A stretch of 64,000 bases of DNA from Candidatus Neomicrothrix sp. UBA814 (GCA_002296525.1 DBIA01000021.1:248001-312000); one strand, 5' to 3'. Counted from the stretch's first letter, positions 43,950-52,830 are shown. Notes: generated from the letters alone by a model not told the origin. A program made the numbers and translations.

Positions 43950-44618
43950 TTAGCTCTCCTCCAACAAGAATCCGAAGGCTGCTAGTCCAACTACTGTATG
44001 GACGGCAGCAATAACAAACATCAAACTGGTCCAACTCCAACCGGCGTCGGCTCTTATTCCTAATGCGGTCTCAAATGCTCGAGAACCGGCGAGTAAAACG
44101 GGTGCTAACACCGGAATCAGTAACAACGGGAGCAGGGTACTCCGCACGCGAAGACCTGCGGCCATCACCCCCCAAAGAACTCCGCAAACCGAAAACGCCA
44201 CAGCCCCGGCGACACCCGCTGCGATCAGCAACAACCACTCGGCTACTTGGACGTCATACAGAAGTAAAATGGCTGGAGTCAGAACCAACTCCAAAGCACA
44301 AATTTGAATAAAAAGACTTAAGGACTTTCCCAAAAACAGAGATTGGGCCTTGATGGGAGACATCTTAAAATCATCAAAGTTTCCTCCTTCTGTTTCTATC
44401 TCAAAAGCTCGCTGGGTGAGCAAAGTTCCTCCGTACAAAACCGCTACCCAATAGAGTCCTCCAGCGCCAATTTCTAGAAGTGGAGCATTTGCGTCAAGCG
44501 CAAACGCAAACACAACGACTATTAAGAGCGTTAAAGGCGCTACCTGGCCTACTGCGACTTTCGCACGTCGTTCAATTCGGAGGTCCTTTCTGGCAAGGAG
44601 AAGTACTTCAGCGAGCAC
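43950..44618 (-). CDS. ccmB: CcmB haem-exporter permease
   Basis: Permease of 222 residues with six membrane helices, partner of CcmA. LLLARKDLRIERRAKV at the N-terminus and FEIETEGGNFDDFKMSPIKAQSLFLGK after the second helix are typical. LLPLLLIPVLAPVLLAGSRA is the conserved late helix. The GTG at 44618 overlaps the end of ccmA by 11 bases and has GGGGGA five bases upstream; the frame is open further to 44693. Confidence 0.9.
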   Translation of the reverse strand: MLAEVLLLARKDLRIERRAKVAVGQVAPLTLLIVVVFAFALDANAPLLEIGAGGLYWVAVLYGGTLLTQRAFEIETEGGNFDDFKMSPIKAQSLFLGKSLSLFIQICALELVLTPAILLLYDVQVAEWLLLIAAGVAGAVAFSVCGVLWGVMAAGLRVRSTLLPLLLIPVLAPVLLAGSRAFETALGIRADAGWSWTSLMFVIAAVHTVVGLAAFGFLLEES

Positions 44619-45261
44619 CAGAATCCCCCACCACTTGACCGCCTCGCATGGTAACGACCCGTGACGAAAGCTCTTCGGAGAGAACACCCTCATGACTTGC
44701 GAAGATAACTGTCGCTCCCGAAGCCGCTGCTTCTTTTAAGATTGCGTTTAAGTCCGCTCTGCTCAGGGCATCAAGCGCCGAGTGAGGCTCGTCCAACAGC
44801 CAAAGTTGAGGGCGATTCGCTATGAGCGACGCGATAGCTACCTTACGCCTTTGCCCAGCTGACAGCGCCGAGATAGGGACGGACCACAAACGTGACGTCA
44901 GGCCGACCCTCGCCAAAGCTTCCGCCGCATCACTTTTTTGGCCACCACCAAGGACGGCTCGGAACTCAACGTGCTCAATTGCCCATAAATCTCGATAAAG
45001 GTTGTTCTCATGTCCTAGCAGTCCGATATAACGACGCGGAGCCTGTCGATTGACTCGCAGGTCGAACCCTAAGACTTGAGCGGAACCATCGTTGATCCGT
45101 AAGAGTCCAGCGCAGGCACGCAAAAAGCTGGTCTTTCCGGCCCCGTTTTTGCCCTGCAGCAGAACAATTTCGCCCTCTTGCACCGAGATGTCCACGCCGG
45201 TTAAGACCGGGAAAGACCCGGCTACTGCTACTACGTTTTCGAACTTGACGATCGTAGACAT
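44608..45261 (-). CDS. ccmA: CcmA ABC-transporter ATPase
   Basis: ATPase of 217 residues that powers haem-CcmE release. The Walker A loop GKNGAGKTSFLRACAGLL, the ABC signature ALSAGQRRKVAIASLI and Walker B LWLLDEPHSALD are intact. It is the first gene of a nine-gene operon whose members nearly all overlap. A TAAAAT box lies 7 bases before the ATG with no ribosome site, so the operon mRNA probably begins at the start codon. Confidence 0.95.
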   Translation of the reverse strand: MSTIVKFENVVAVAGSFPVLTGVDISVQEGEIVLLQGKNGAGKTSFLRACAGLLRINDGSAQVLGFDLRVNRQAPRRYIGLLGHENNLYRDLWAIEHVEFRAVLGGGQKSDAAEALARVGLTSRLWSVPISALSAGQRRKVAIASLIANRPQLWLLDEPHSALDALSRADLNAILKEAAASGATVIFASHEGVLSEELSSRVVTMRGGQVVGDSGAR

Positions 45262-45274
45262 TTCTTAGATTTTA
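45262..45274 (-). promoter_or_regulatory. Predicted -10 box for the ccm operon
   Basis: TAAAAT on the minus strand (45269-45274) is the best -10 match of the window and lies 7 bases before the ccmA ATG. No clear -35 element is seen at the standard distance. Confidence 0.55.
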
Positions 45275-45342
45275 CGACTCTCCTGACGCGACACCACAAA
45301 GGATGCTGTCGCTCGACCCTTATAGGGGGCCAACAACGTTTC

Positions 45343-45558
45343 TCAGGATGCGTCAATCACCGCCACTAGATCACCCTCGTTAATGCGGTCTTCTTCCGCA
45401 ACGCAGAGTTCCGTGACAGTTCCGGCCACGGGCGCTGCAACGGGTATCTCCATTTTCATTGACTCAAGAATGACTAGTTCGTCTCCCTCGGCGACCGTCG
45501 CGCCTTGTTCAACAACAACTTTCCATACTGTCGCAGTTAATTCTGCTCGGACCTCCAT
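45343..45558 (-). CDS. Free-standing biotinyl protein, TB7.3-like
   Basis: Biotin-carrier domain alone, 71 residues. The biotinylated lysine is in ESMKMEIPV, with the family's two half-barrels around it (VRAELTATVWKVV and VAAPVAGTVTELCVAEEDRINEGDLVAVI). Length and sequence resemble mycobacterial TB7.3 (Rv3221c), encoded near whiB1-pdtaS there. The ATG at 45558 has GGAGGG about 9 bases before it; an open frame of 27 more codons upstream looks non-coding. The carboxylase that uses it is not in this window. Confidence 0.9.
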   Translation of the reverse strand: MEVRAELTATVWKVVVEQGATVAEGDELVILESMKMEIPVAAPVAGTVTELCVAEEDRINEGDLVAVIDAS

Positions 45559-45679
45559 GGAATTACTCCCTCCATCGCATCCTGGTTCAGCGTCGGTCAA
45601 ACTAGCTTCCCCAGCAAAACATTGCTGCTTTTCTGACATCTAGATCGGAAAGCGGCTCTTAGGACCTAATAGAGCCCAC

Positions 45680-45693
45680 TACCATCAACATCG
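45680..45693 (+). promoter_or_regulatory. Predicted -10 box for the DUF5317 gene
   Basis: TACCAT at 45680-45685 lies 8 bases before the ATG at 45694, and no ribosome site is present. Confidence 0.4.
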
Positions 45694-46434
45694 ATGTATG
45701 TCATTCCCCTCGCTTTGCTCGCCGGTGCTGCTGCTGGGTTGTTCGTTCGAGGATCAACTGATTATTTCCTGGCGACCCGCATTGTGTTCTGGCCTATCCC
45801 CGCAGTAGGGGTCGCTATTCAGGCGCTGGTGGCATCGGGATTGGGAGTCCCGTTCCCGACTCTTTTAACCGTGATCTCCATGGTCCTGATCCTGATTACC
45901 TGTTCTATGAATCTTCATCTGACAGGTGCCTCAATAATTTTAGTGGGAACAATATTGAATTTGATTCCGCTAGTGCTGAACGGATTTGTCCCAGTCACTG
46001 TTGAAGCCATTGTGAAAGCTGGCATCGCCGACTCCAACTCAATAGATCTTGTTCAGCTAGGAGCGGTTCGCGCCTTCGAAACAGGCGAAGAAACACTTGT
46101 CTTTCTCGGTGCGATTGTTCCAGTGCGTTGGTTGAGCGAAGTCTTTTCTTTCGGCGATTTAATTGTTGCCTGTGGGTTAGCCAACCTCGGATTTCGAGTG
46201 TTCTTCCCATTACGAGAAACTGCGACCTACTACGACGAAGCATCTGAATACGACCAGTATCGCGACCCTAACCAACCGGATCCTTTCGAGGGATATCAAC
46301 CCGATGACACAACATGGTCCGCGTCTGACGCGCAGGACCTTTCGCCAGCTAGCGAGCCATCTTCACGCTCTCAACCGGGCCTCTCAACGCTAGAGGGGTC
46401 CGCTCTGTTTGACCCTCTTGACGAGGAGTCGTGA
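45694..46434 (+). CDS. DUF5317 membrane protein
   Basis: Membrane protein of 246 residues. About five helices lie in the first 165 residues, and a polar, disordered, acidic and Ser/Pro-rich tail of some 75 residues ends it. The pattern VIPLALLAGAAAGLFVRG, then ILVGTILNLIPLVLNGFVPVT and RWLSEVFSFGDLIVACGL match DUF5317 proteins, whose function is unknown. The next gene starts with a GTG that overlaps its stop codon. Confidence 0.78.
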   Translation: MYVIPLALLAGAAAGLFVRGSTDYFLATRIVFWPIPAVGVAIQALVASGLGVPFPTLLTVISMVLILITCSMNLHLTGASIILVGTILNLIPLVLNGFVPVTVEAIVKAGIADSNSIDLVQLGAVRAFETGEETLVFLGAIVPVRWLSEVFSFGDLIVACGLANLGFRVFFPLRETATYYDEASEYDQYRDPNQPDPFEGYQPDDTTWSASDAQDLSPASEPSSRSQPGLSTLEGSALFDPLDEES

Positions 46435-46703
46435 ACGGTCACCAACCGGAGGACCCTGTCCTTCGGAATCGAGAACGCGCCCGCAACATAGCCAACATCG
46501 GCAAACGTCTCGGATACAGCTGCTATTTCAGCGCCCTAATTCTCTTCCTTATCAACTTCTACGCGTCGAGCTCATCCTTGTGGACCTCGCTAACAGTCGC
46601 TGCAATCATTGTTGGCTCAGTACTTTTGGCTCCTGCAATCATTCTTGGATATGCAGCTAATGCCGCGGAACGAGAAGAGCAGGGACTTCCTCATGGGCAC
46701 TAG
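46431..46703 (+). CDS. Small two-helix membrane protein
   Basis: Protein of 90 residues that starts with a GTG overlapping the DUF5317 stop codon (GTGA). A charged N-terminal helix (NRERARNIANIGKRLGYSC) precedes two membrane helices at about 29-45 and 51-75. The tail ends EEQGLPHGH. I do not recognise a named family. The overlap suggests that it is translated together with DUF5317. Confidence 0.75.
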   Translation: MNGHQPEDPVLRNRERARNIANIGKRLGYSCYFSALILFLINFYASSSSLWTSLTVAAIIVGSVLLAPAIILGYAANAAEREEQGLPHGH

Positions 46704-46791
46704 TTGCCTTCCGATTGGTAGTTTGTAGCCCGACTCTGAAACTATTTGGTGCCCTAAGTAGTCTCGAACGCACCCACAGAAACGACTGTTA

Positions 46792-47394
46792 ATGTCAACT
46801 CGACTTCCCGCAGCAGAAAGAAGAGAACAGTTACTTGATGCGGCAATGACTGCTTTTGCCGCCAATGGTTATCACGGCACATCAATGAATGATGTAGCTA
46901 AAGCGGCGGGGATCACCAAACCAGTTCTGTACCAGCACTTCGAATCGAAGAGGCATCTCTACGTCGAACTAGTAGGCGACGTGGCAAACCGATTGTCTGA
47001 TGAGGTTGTCTCAGCGGTAGATCCGGCTGATACCCACTTCCAACGGACAGTCGGCGCGCTAACTGCATATTTTTCTTTTGTTGAGAGAAACCAGCGCGAG
47101 TTTCAGCTGCTCTTCGGTCGGTCTACGCCAAGAGACGAAGAGACGGCCAACGGCGGACGGGTTGTCGAAACGAGAATGTCCGGAACTATCGCTGAGATTC
47201 TCCGACAATGGCTAACCGGTGATGAAGTAGAGCTTTATGCGAGAGCCATCGTGAACATGTCTGAAGGCGTCTGTCGTCATTGGTTAACCCAAGCAGATAG
47301 ACCACCTGCAACTGCCTTAGCAGAACAACTGGCTGCTTTAATTCTCAATGGTTTAGAAGGCCTTGTCGAAAACACCAACGGCGACGGCAAATAG
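46792..47394 (+). CDS. TetR-family transcription regulator
   Basis: Regulator of 200 residues. The N-terminal TetR DNA-binding domain reads AAERREQLLDAAMTAFAANGYHGTSMNDVAKAAGITKPVLYQHF (given here only as its known order: helix, turn and recognition helix around ITKPVLYQHF). The C-terminal ligand domain is not diagnostic; related mycobacterial regulators often control fatty-acid or lipid genes. It precedes a CoA transferase gene by 44 bases in the same direction, a plausible target. Confidence 0.92.
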   Translation: MSTRLPAAERREQLLDAAMTAFAANGYHGTSMNDVAKAAGITKPVLYQHFESKRHLYVELVGDVANRLSDEVVSAVDPADTHFQRTVGALTAYFSFVERNQREFQLLFGRSTPRDEETANGGRVVETRMSGTIAEILRQWLTGDEVELYARAIVNMSEGVCRHWLTQADRPPATALAEQLAALILNGLEGLVENTNGDGK

Positions 47395-47438
47395 AACTTA
47401 TCCAGGCAATTCCTTGTTGTTCCTGCCATGATCGACCA

Positions 47439-48638
47439 ATGGAAGACGGCGCTTTAACTGGCATTCGCGTAATTGATCTCACAACAGTACTAATGGGTCC
47501 GCTCGCGACACGCATGTTGGGTGATCACGGCGCCGATGTCATCCGGGTTGAACCGGTCGATGGTGACTCAACCCGAAACGGAATTCCAAACAGGAATCCC
47601 GGTATGTCGGGCTTCAGTTTGAACCTTCAGAGAAACAAGCGCTCGCTCAGCGTCGACTTAAAAGACGACCGAGGTCGTCAAGCGTTACTTGACCTGATCA
47701 AAACTTCGGATGTTTTGGTCACTAATATGCGCGCGGCAGCTTTGGAGCGTTTGGGTCTAGATGCGGTGACCATCAGCGAAGCCAACCCGTCATTAATTTA
47801 TTGCCGGGCAAACGGATTCGCCGCAGAGGGACCTTATGGTGGCAAAGCTGCTTACGATGACGCAATTCAAGCTGCCTCTGGGCTCGCAGGGTTATTTGCC
47901 AGCACTACTGGCCGGCCTACCTACGTGCCTGCGGTAATTGCTGACAAGGTCACTGGTTTACATATCGTCCAGGCGGTGATGGCAGCTTTGATTCAGCGTT
48001 ATCGGACCGGTACAGGTCAAAACATTGAAGTGCCGATGTTCGAGACCATGGTTAGTTTCAACCTAGTGGAGCACCTTCGAGGAGCAGCATTTGAGCCTCC
48101 CGAAGGTCCATTCGGGTACGAGCGGCTTCTCTCGTCATCTCGGAGACCCTATGAAACAGCTGATGGTTTCATTTGTCTATTGCCATACACCGACCAAAAC
48201 TACGACGATTTCTTTCGATTCATCGGTCGACCAGAACTCATGAACGACGAGCGGTTTGCGACCCACAATGCCCGGGTGGCGAACACTTCAGAACTCTATG
48301 ACTTGATCGCGGAGGCAGCGCAAAGCGAAACAACTGGCACCTGGATCGAGTTTTGTGACGAATGTTCTATCCCCGCTGCACCAGTAATTGATTTGTCGAC
48401 GTTCAGCGAAGATCCGCACCTGTCCCACGTCGAGTTAGTACAAGTTTTGGAACACCCCACTGAGGGCAGCTACCGATACGTCAGGGATCCTGTTCTTTAC
48501 TCTCAGAACTCAACGGGATTGCGCCGCCACGCGCCGAGGCTCGGAGAGCACAGCGTCGAGCTATTAACAGAATTGGGTTATGGCGACGATGAAATCTCTA
48601 CTCTCATCGCTGAAGGTGTGATCACCGCCACAACCTAA
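47439..48638 (+). CDS. Family III CoA transferase (CaiB/BaiF type)
   Basis: CoA transferase of 399 residues. GIRVIDLTTVLMGPLATRMLGDHGADVIRVE opens the family fold (first strand and CoA-binding helix), NLQRNKRSLSVDLKDDRG follows, and the catalytic aspartate lies in the PAVIADKVTGLH segment near residue 168. The acceptor acid is unknown; relatives act on carnitine, formyl, mesaconyl or bile-acid CoA. It ends 10 bases from the stop codon of the converging alcohol dehydrogenase. Confidence 0.93.
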   Translation: MEDGALTGIRVIDLTTVLMGPLATRMLGDHGADVIRVEPVDGDSTRNGIPNRNPGMSGFSLNLQRNKRSLSVDLKDDRGRQALLDLIKTSDVLVTNMRAAALERLGLDAVTISEANPSLIYCRANGFAAEGPYGGKAAYDDAIQAASGLAGLFASTTGRPTYVPAVIADKVTGLHIVQAVMAALIQRYRTGTGQNIEVPMFETMVSFNLVEHLRGAAFEPPEGPFGYERLLSSSRRPYETADGFICLLPYTDQNYDDFFRFIGRPELMNDERFATHNARVANTSELYDLIAEAAQSETTGTWIEFCDECSIPAAPVIDLSTFSEDPHLSHVELVQVLEHPTEGSYRYVRDPVLYSQNSTGLRRHAPRLGEHSVELLTELGYGDDEISTLIAEGVITATT

Positions 48639-48648
48639 ACGTAAGGCC

Positions 48649-49680
48649 TTAACCAGCTGTGGGATCGACAAGAATTTTGACTGCGTCTAGACGACGGTGC
48701 GCTAGGTCGTCAATCGTCGATCCCAAAGCGTCGAGGTCGATGACACTGTCACGGAGTGGCGCAACGGAGATCCGGCCGTCCTGCATCATGTTCGCTGCGG
48801 CTTTCATCTCTTCCAATGTGAACACAATCGATGTGTTCAGGGTGATCTCTTTGCTGATCCATCGGATCGGGTTGATGCGGGCTTCTTCTCCCGTCACTCC
48901 GACAAGGCATACTGAACCTCCCCGCCGCACCATATCTACTGACTGCTGCATGGTTTGGGGAATACCTGCGCAGTCGTAGACCAAATCGGCTCGAAGTCCT
49001 TGGGTTACTTCTTCCAACGTCGCGTGAAGGTCTTCGCCTGGGGCAACAGCGATGTCGCTACCGGTTGCCAAGGCAAGGTTGCGTCGACTTTCATCAGGTT
49101 CAACAGCTATGACTATTCCAGCTCCTGCTGCTTTAGCAACCTGTGCTGTGAGTAATCCAATGGGCCCACATCCCACGACACACACGATGTCGCCAACTTT
49201 CAGACGGCTTTGACGTACAGCATGAAATGCAACCGATGCCGGTTCGATCAACGCCGCGTCGTCAGTGTCAAGATCGTCGGGAATACCAATGACCCGCTCT
49301 GCTTTCAGACAGAGAAAAGGAGCGAAGCCACCTGATTTCGGACCTGTCGGCCCTGAGTAATCGGACCACGCGGTGCGACAGTATTGGCTCAAATCGTTTC
49401 TGCATTCGAGACAGCGACCACACCCGGGCGCCAATGCGCCTGTCACTCGATCTCCCTCTTTGACATTAACGACGTCGCGTCCGGAGGCCGCTACGGTGCC
49501 AACCCATTCATGGCCGCAAACACTCGGAGCGTATTTCCATCCTTCTACGTAAGCGTGCACATCACTTCCACAGATGCCGCATCGTTGGATCTCCACGACA
49601 ATTTCGTCTCCATCGGGCGTCGGATCCTCCATTTCGAGAAGTTCAAATTGACCTCTTCCCGTAACCAGTCCTGCGCGCAT
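48649..49680 (-). CDS. Zinc-dependent alcohol/polyol dehydrogenase
   Basis: Medium-chain dehydrogenase of 343 residues. Catalytic zinc ligands are in RCGICGSDVHAY and VCGHEWVG, structural zinc cysteines in CGRCLECRNDLSQYC. The nucleotide-binding fold is VCVVGCGPIGLLTAQVAKAAG, with an acidic residue after the second strand (VIAVEPDE) that favours NAD. Its closest named relatives are sorbitol or threonine dehydrogenase-like enzymes; the substrate cannot be assigned. GGTGA lies a few bases before the ATG. Confidence 0.9.
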   Translation of the reverse strand: MRAGLVTGRGQFELLEMEDPTPDGDEIVVEIQRCGICGSDVHAYVEGWKYAPSVCGHEWVGTVAASGRDVVNVKEGDRVTGALAPGCGRCLECRNDLSQYCRTAWSDYSGPTGPKSGGFAPFLCLKAERVIGIPDDLDTDDAALIEPASVAFHAVRQSRLKVGDIVCVVGCGPIGLLTAQVAKAAGAGIVIAVEPDESRRNLALATGSDIAVAPGEDLHATLEEVTQGLRADLVYDCAGIPQTMQQSVDMVRRGGSVCLVGVTGEEARINPIRWISKEITLNTSIVFTLEEMKAAANMMQDGRISVAPLRDSVIDLDALGSTIDDLAHRRLDAVKILVDPTAG

Positions 49681-49856
49681 TCTTCACCCCAGTCCGCCAT
49701 TGAGCACTCGCTTAGCTCGGCTGCCCAAGATTCTGCCATGGATAGTTATGACGATCTCAAGTCACTGGCCTAGGCCTCATCGGGCTCAAAGTTTGTATCT
49801 CCGAATCCGCTTTGACTAATAGCCCCTAGTAATTACTGATTGAACTTGGTCGTCTC

Positions 49857-49894
49857 AAAAAATGCTTGGGGACCGTCAACTTGACGGTCCCCAA
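49857..49894 (-). terminator. Strong intrinsic terminator
   Basis: A perfect 14-base inverted repeat, TTGGGGACCGTCAA and its complement around a single C, spans 49866-49894. Read on the minus strand it is followed by GCA and six T residues (49857-49862). This is a textbook factor-independent terminator for the small membrane gene at 49937-50396. A second, shorter hairpin GACGC-TCGAG-GCGTC lies at 49901-49915. Confidence 0.9.
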
Positions 49895-49936
49895 CACTAA
49901 GACGCTCGAGGCGTCCTATGAAGTAAACATGGCTAG

Positions 49937-50396
49937 TTAGCGTCCACCGATACCTTTACCGAGCGCCGAGATCGCAGCGTCCCGAATTGGGATGAATGCG
50001 AGAATGGCGATTGCGGTAGCAATATCAGCTCCGAACCTACCCATTTGTAGGATCTCTGTGCTTGCTCCATAGCCAAATACACCGCCACCATCGTTGACGT
50101 TGCTAATCACTACGAAGAGATAAGCCCAGATGAGGTTGAGGTTCGATCCAACTACTGGAATCGACTTCAACATTGAGTTCACGTTCACAGTGTCGAGAAC
50201 GCTGTCTATGACTGCCATCACACCTTGAAGCAACATGCCCATGATGATGATGGTCAAAATCGTTGACATCATATTCGCCAGGACCCCCTTTTGGTCTACA
50301 GACTGGCAGTGCTCCAATGACCAGAGGGTCGTTGGGCACTACGTACATGGTAGTGAACCCACAGGAGCCTGTTGCGCATATCGAAAACTTCGCCAT
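49937..50396 (-). CDS. Small membrane protein in two frames, apparent -1 frameshift
   Basis: Two overlapping frames look like one gene. The first starts with an ATG at 50396 with AAAGGG four bases before it and encodes 36 residues with three cysteines (MAKFSICATGSCGFTT..., ending VCRPK). The second, one base back, continues after K36 as GVLANMMSTILTIIIMGMLL and runs about 115 residues with three membrane helices to a TAA at 49937. The frames meet at AAAAGGGGG (50284-50292). Downstream, the first frame becomes His- and Arg-rich and looks non-coding. Either a sequencing error in the homopolymer or programmed frameshifting would explain it; a separate start at the ATG pair 50272/50269 is the third option. 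Family unknown. Confidence 0.6.
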
Positions 50397-50469
50397 TTTT
50401 CCCTTTATTTTGGCGAATATTGCTGGTATACGCCTGTTCAGAGCCGCATGTGGGGGGATTTATGCGGAT

Positions 50470-51681
50470 TTATTCGATTCGCATCCCCGAAATTGCTCGA
50501 CTGATCACCAATTGCTGGATTTGTTCGGTGCCTTCGAAAATGTCGTAAATCTTTGCATCTCGATGCCAGCGTTCTACGGGGTACTCGCGTACATATCCGT
50601 ATCCGCCCAGGATTTGGATTGCTCGCTCTGTTGACCATACTGCAACGCGACCTGCTTTGAGTTTCGCCATAGATCCTTCAGCGCTTTTGTATTTGCGTTG
50701 TTTTCCTAGCCACGCGCCGCGCCATACAAGGGCACGTGCTGCTTCTATTTCCATCGCCATGTCAGCCAACATGAATGCGATGGACTGGTTTTGGATGATT
50801 GGTCTACCGAATTGATGTCGTTCTTTTGCGTATTCGAGCGCATATTCATAGGCAGCTCGAGCAATACCTACAGCCTGGGCGCCTACGGCTGGACGTGTTG
50901 ATTCGAATGTTTGCATCGCAGCTTGAGCATTACCTGATTTGCCTTCTCTAACGCGAGCTAGCCGCTCATCAAGCTTTTCTTTGCCTCCAAGCAAACAATT
51001 GCCGGGGATCCTGCAATCGCTAAGAACTACTTCAGCGGTGTGACTCGCGCGGATCCCATGTTTTTGAAATTTTTGGCCCTGCGCCAGTCCCTCGGTGTTA
51101 GGGGGAACTACAAAACTTGCGTGACCACGGCTACCAAGTTCAGGGTCTACGACCGCGACTATGACGTGCACATCGGCTATACCACCGTTGGTAATCCAGG
51201 TCTTGGTGCCGTTGAGAACCCATTCGTCGGAAGATTCGTCGTACACCGCTCGGGTGCGCATCGCCGCTACGTCCGAACCTGCGTCAGGCTCAGAAGACGC
51301 GAAAGCTCCCAACATGAGTTGGTCACTTGTTCCATAACACTGCGGAACCCATTCCATTACCTGTTCGGGTGTTCCAGACGCCGCGATGCCTGCTGCGGCG
51401 AGCCCGCTCCCCATGATTGATAATCCAATGCCAGCATCGCCCCAAAAGAGTTCCTCTAGAGCGACGGGCATCGTGAGTCCTGTCGGGTCGTTCATCATGG
51501 CTTCTGCCATGAACTCCCAGCTATAGAGCCCAATTTCAGCCGCTTCCTGAATTACAGGCCAGGGGGTTTCTTCTTTTTCATCCCATTCCGCAGCGACGGG
51601 GCGTACTACGTCTAAAGCGAAATCGTGCACCCATTTCTGCAGTTGCAGTTGGTCTTCATTGAGTTCTGGGTTGAAATCCAT
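50470..51681 (-). CDS. Acyl-CoA dehydrogenase
   Basis: FAD enzyme of 403 residues that oxidises the alpha-beta bond of an acyl-CoA and passes electrons to EtfAB. LGAFASSEPDAGSDVAAMRT and WVLNGTKTWITNGGIAD are the flavin-binding motifs. The catalytic Glu is in IYDIFEGTEQIQQLVISR. The C-terminal helix domain contains FESTRPAVGAQAVGIARAAYEYA and RHQFGRPI. The acyl chain specificity cannot be read. TAACTT lies 6 bases before the ATG, with no ribosome site. Confidence 0.95.
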   Translation of the reverse strand: MDFNPELNEDQLQLQKWVHDFALDVVRPVAAEWDEKEETPWPVIQEAAEIGLYSWEFMAEAMMNDPTGLTMPVALEELFWGDAGIGLSIMGSGLAAAGIAASGTPEQVMEWVPQCYGTSDQLMLGAFASSEPDAGSDVAAMRTRAVYDESSDEWVLNGTKTWITNGGIADVHVIVAVVDPELGSRGHASFVVPPNTEGLAQGQKFQKHGIRASHTAEVVLSDCRIPGNCLLGGKEKLDERLARVREGKSGNAQAAMQTFESTRPAVGAQAVGIARAAYEYALEYAKERHQFGRPIIQNQSIAFMLADMAMEIEAARALVWRGAWLGKQRKYKSAEGSMAKLKAGRVAVWSTERAIQILGGYGYVREYPVERWHRDAKIYDIFEGTEQIQQLVISRAISGMRIE

Positions 51682-51693
51682 CTCTGCAAGTTA
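51682..51693 (-). promoter_or_regulatory. Predicted -10 box for the acyl-CoA dehydrogenase gene
   Basis: TAACTT on the minus strand (51688-51693) lies 6 bases before the ATG at 51681. Confidence 0.45.
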
Positions 51694-51753
51694 CTAACGG
51701 GTAACTCTGGGGGCAATCTTTGCCGCTTTTTAGTTCCCGTTCAGATTTCTCGG

Positions 51754-52830
51754 CTAGCTAACTGCCGATTCCAACCGATCGCCAGCGTCATGCACAACTA
51801 GCCGGTCCTCGCCTTTCCTTCGAGCGTTGAAGGCTTTCCTGCCAGCTGCTTCGATCAGTTCTTCGGGATCACCTACACGGTTAGGGCTGTACGCCACTCC
51901 TACGCATGGATCAATATCTATCGCTACCCCTGAAACAGATACCAGCGTTTCTAAACGCTTAAGGATTCGTTCTCCTACGACTGTCGCATCCATGAGTTCA
52001 TGCAGACCCTCAAGAAGAATCGCAAACGCATCAGCATCGCTGGTCAACACTTGGTCTTCGGTTCGAACAGCACCACTGATCCTTCTCGCCACGACCTCCC
52101 GAAGGTCTTCAGGCGCAACTTGCGAAGGCAACTGACCGGCTACTGCCATATCCACATACACAACGGCAAACCCATCTCCCGGAGTTCGCCGCCGATCATT
52201 TTCTTTTCCGCTTTCGCCTCGAAGGTTCAGCATTGTCGAGAACATGGAACTAATTGACTTGTAGTTAGCTGCCGTAAACCCAAGCACCAACAAGACGGCA
52301 ATATGTTGAGCTACCGGTAGACCTTCAAAAGAAATATCCCCGTAACGGTTCGCTGCCAAGATTTCGCCGCCCAGGTATGTGACTGAAATAGCACCGAAAC
52401 AGGCGGCCATTTCTTTCGCGTCGAACCTGATTACCGCTTGGGTTATTGGGAAGACGAGCAGTACCCAGAGGCTGCTAGCCGGGTTAAGTCCTACCAGCCA
52501 AATTGCAGAGAACACGATCAGCGCATCCAATACACATTCGACGATTCTTCTCTGCTTAGCCACCTTTTCCGTTACACGGGGGTCCCTAGTTGGGTCGACA
52601 AAATTGACGAACAGCAGAAGGCCCGCCAACACAACGCCAAGGGGCATCGGGGGAAGGCTAGCTCCAGGGATCGAATCAGCAGCTTCGGCTGACATCATCA
52701 AGGCCATGACCACCGCGAAGAAACCTCGAACCCGCCTCGCCATAGCGGCATTACGACGCATAGAGGCAGGGGCCGGTTTGGGCTCATCGGAAAGATCTGC
52801 TTCGTCGGGCTGGCCGACAGCTTCTTTCAA
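51754..52830 (-). CDS. Membrane protein with degenerate GGDEF domain
   Basis: Protein of 358 residues. A polar N-terminus is followed by about six membrane helices (residues 33-200) and a cytoplasmic domain (about 215-345) that has the shape of a GGDEF diguanylate cyclase. The signature loop reads SDADAFAILLEG instead of GGDEFxxLL, so the catalytic residues are lost, while the surrounding VVYVDMAV strand and KAFNARRKGEDRLVVHD end are recognisable. It is likely a sensor or binding protein, not a cyclase. The TTG at 52830 has no ribosome site. A TACTCT box lies 7 bases before an in-frame CTG nine bases upstream, so the true start is uncertain. Confidence 0.8.
   Translation of the reverse strand: MKEAVGQPDEADLSDEPKPAPASMRRNAAMARRVRGFFAVVMALMMSAEAADSIPGASLPPMPLGVVLAGLLLFVNFVDPTRDPRVTEKVAKQRRIVECVLDALIVFSAIWLVGLNPASSLWVLLVFPITQAVIRFDAKEMAACFGAISVTYLGGEILAANRYGDISFEGLPVAQHIAVLLVLGFTAANYKSISSMFSTMLNLRGESGKENDRRRTPGDGFAVVYVDMAVAGQLPSQVAPEDLREVVARRISGAVRTEDQVLTSDADAFAILLEGLHELMDATVVGERILKRLETLVSVSGVAIDIDPCVGVAYSPNRVGDPEELIEAAGRKAFNARRKGEDRLVVHDAGDRLESAVS

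Noticed and set aside
50103..50283. Continuation of the Cys-rich frame after the AAAAGGGGG site.
   Set aside because: The His- and Arg-rich sequence looks like a shadow of the membrane-protein frame on the same strand; only the first 36 residues seem coding.
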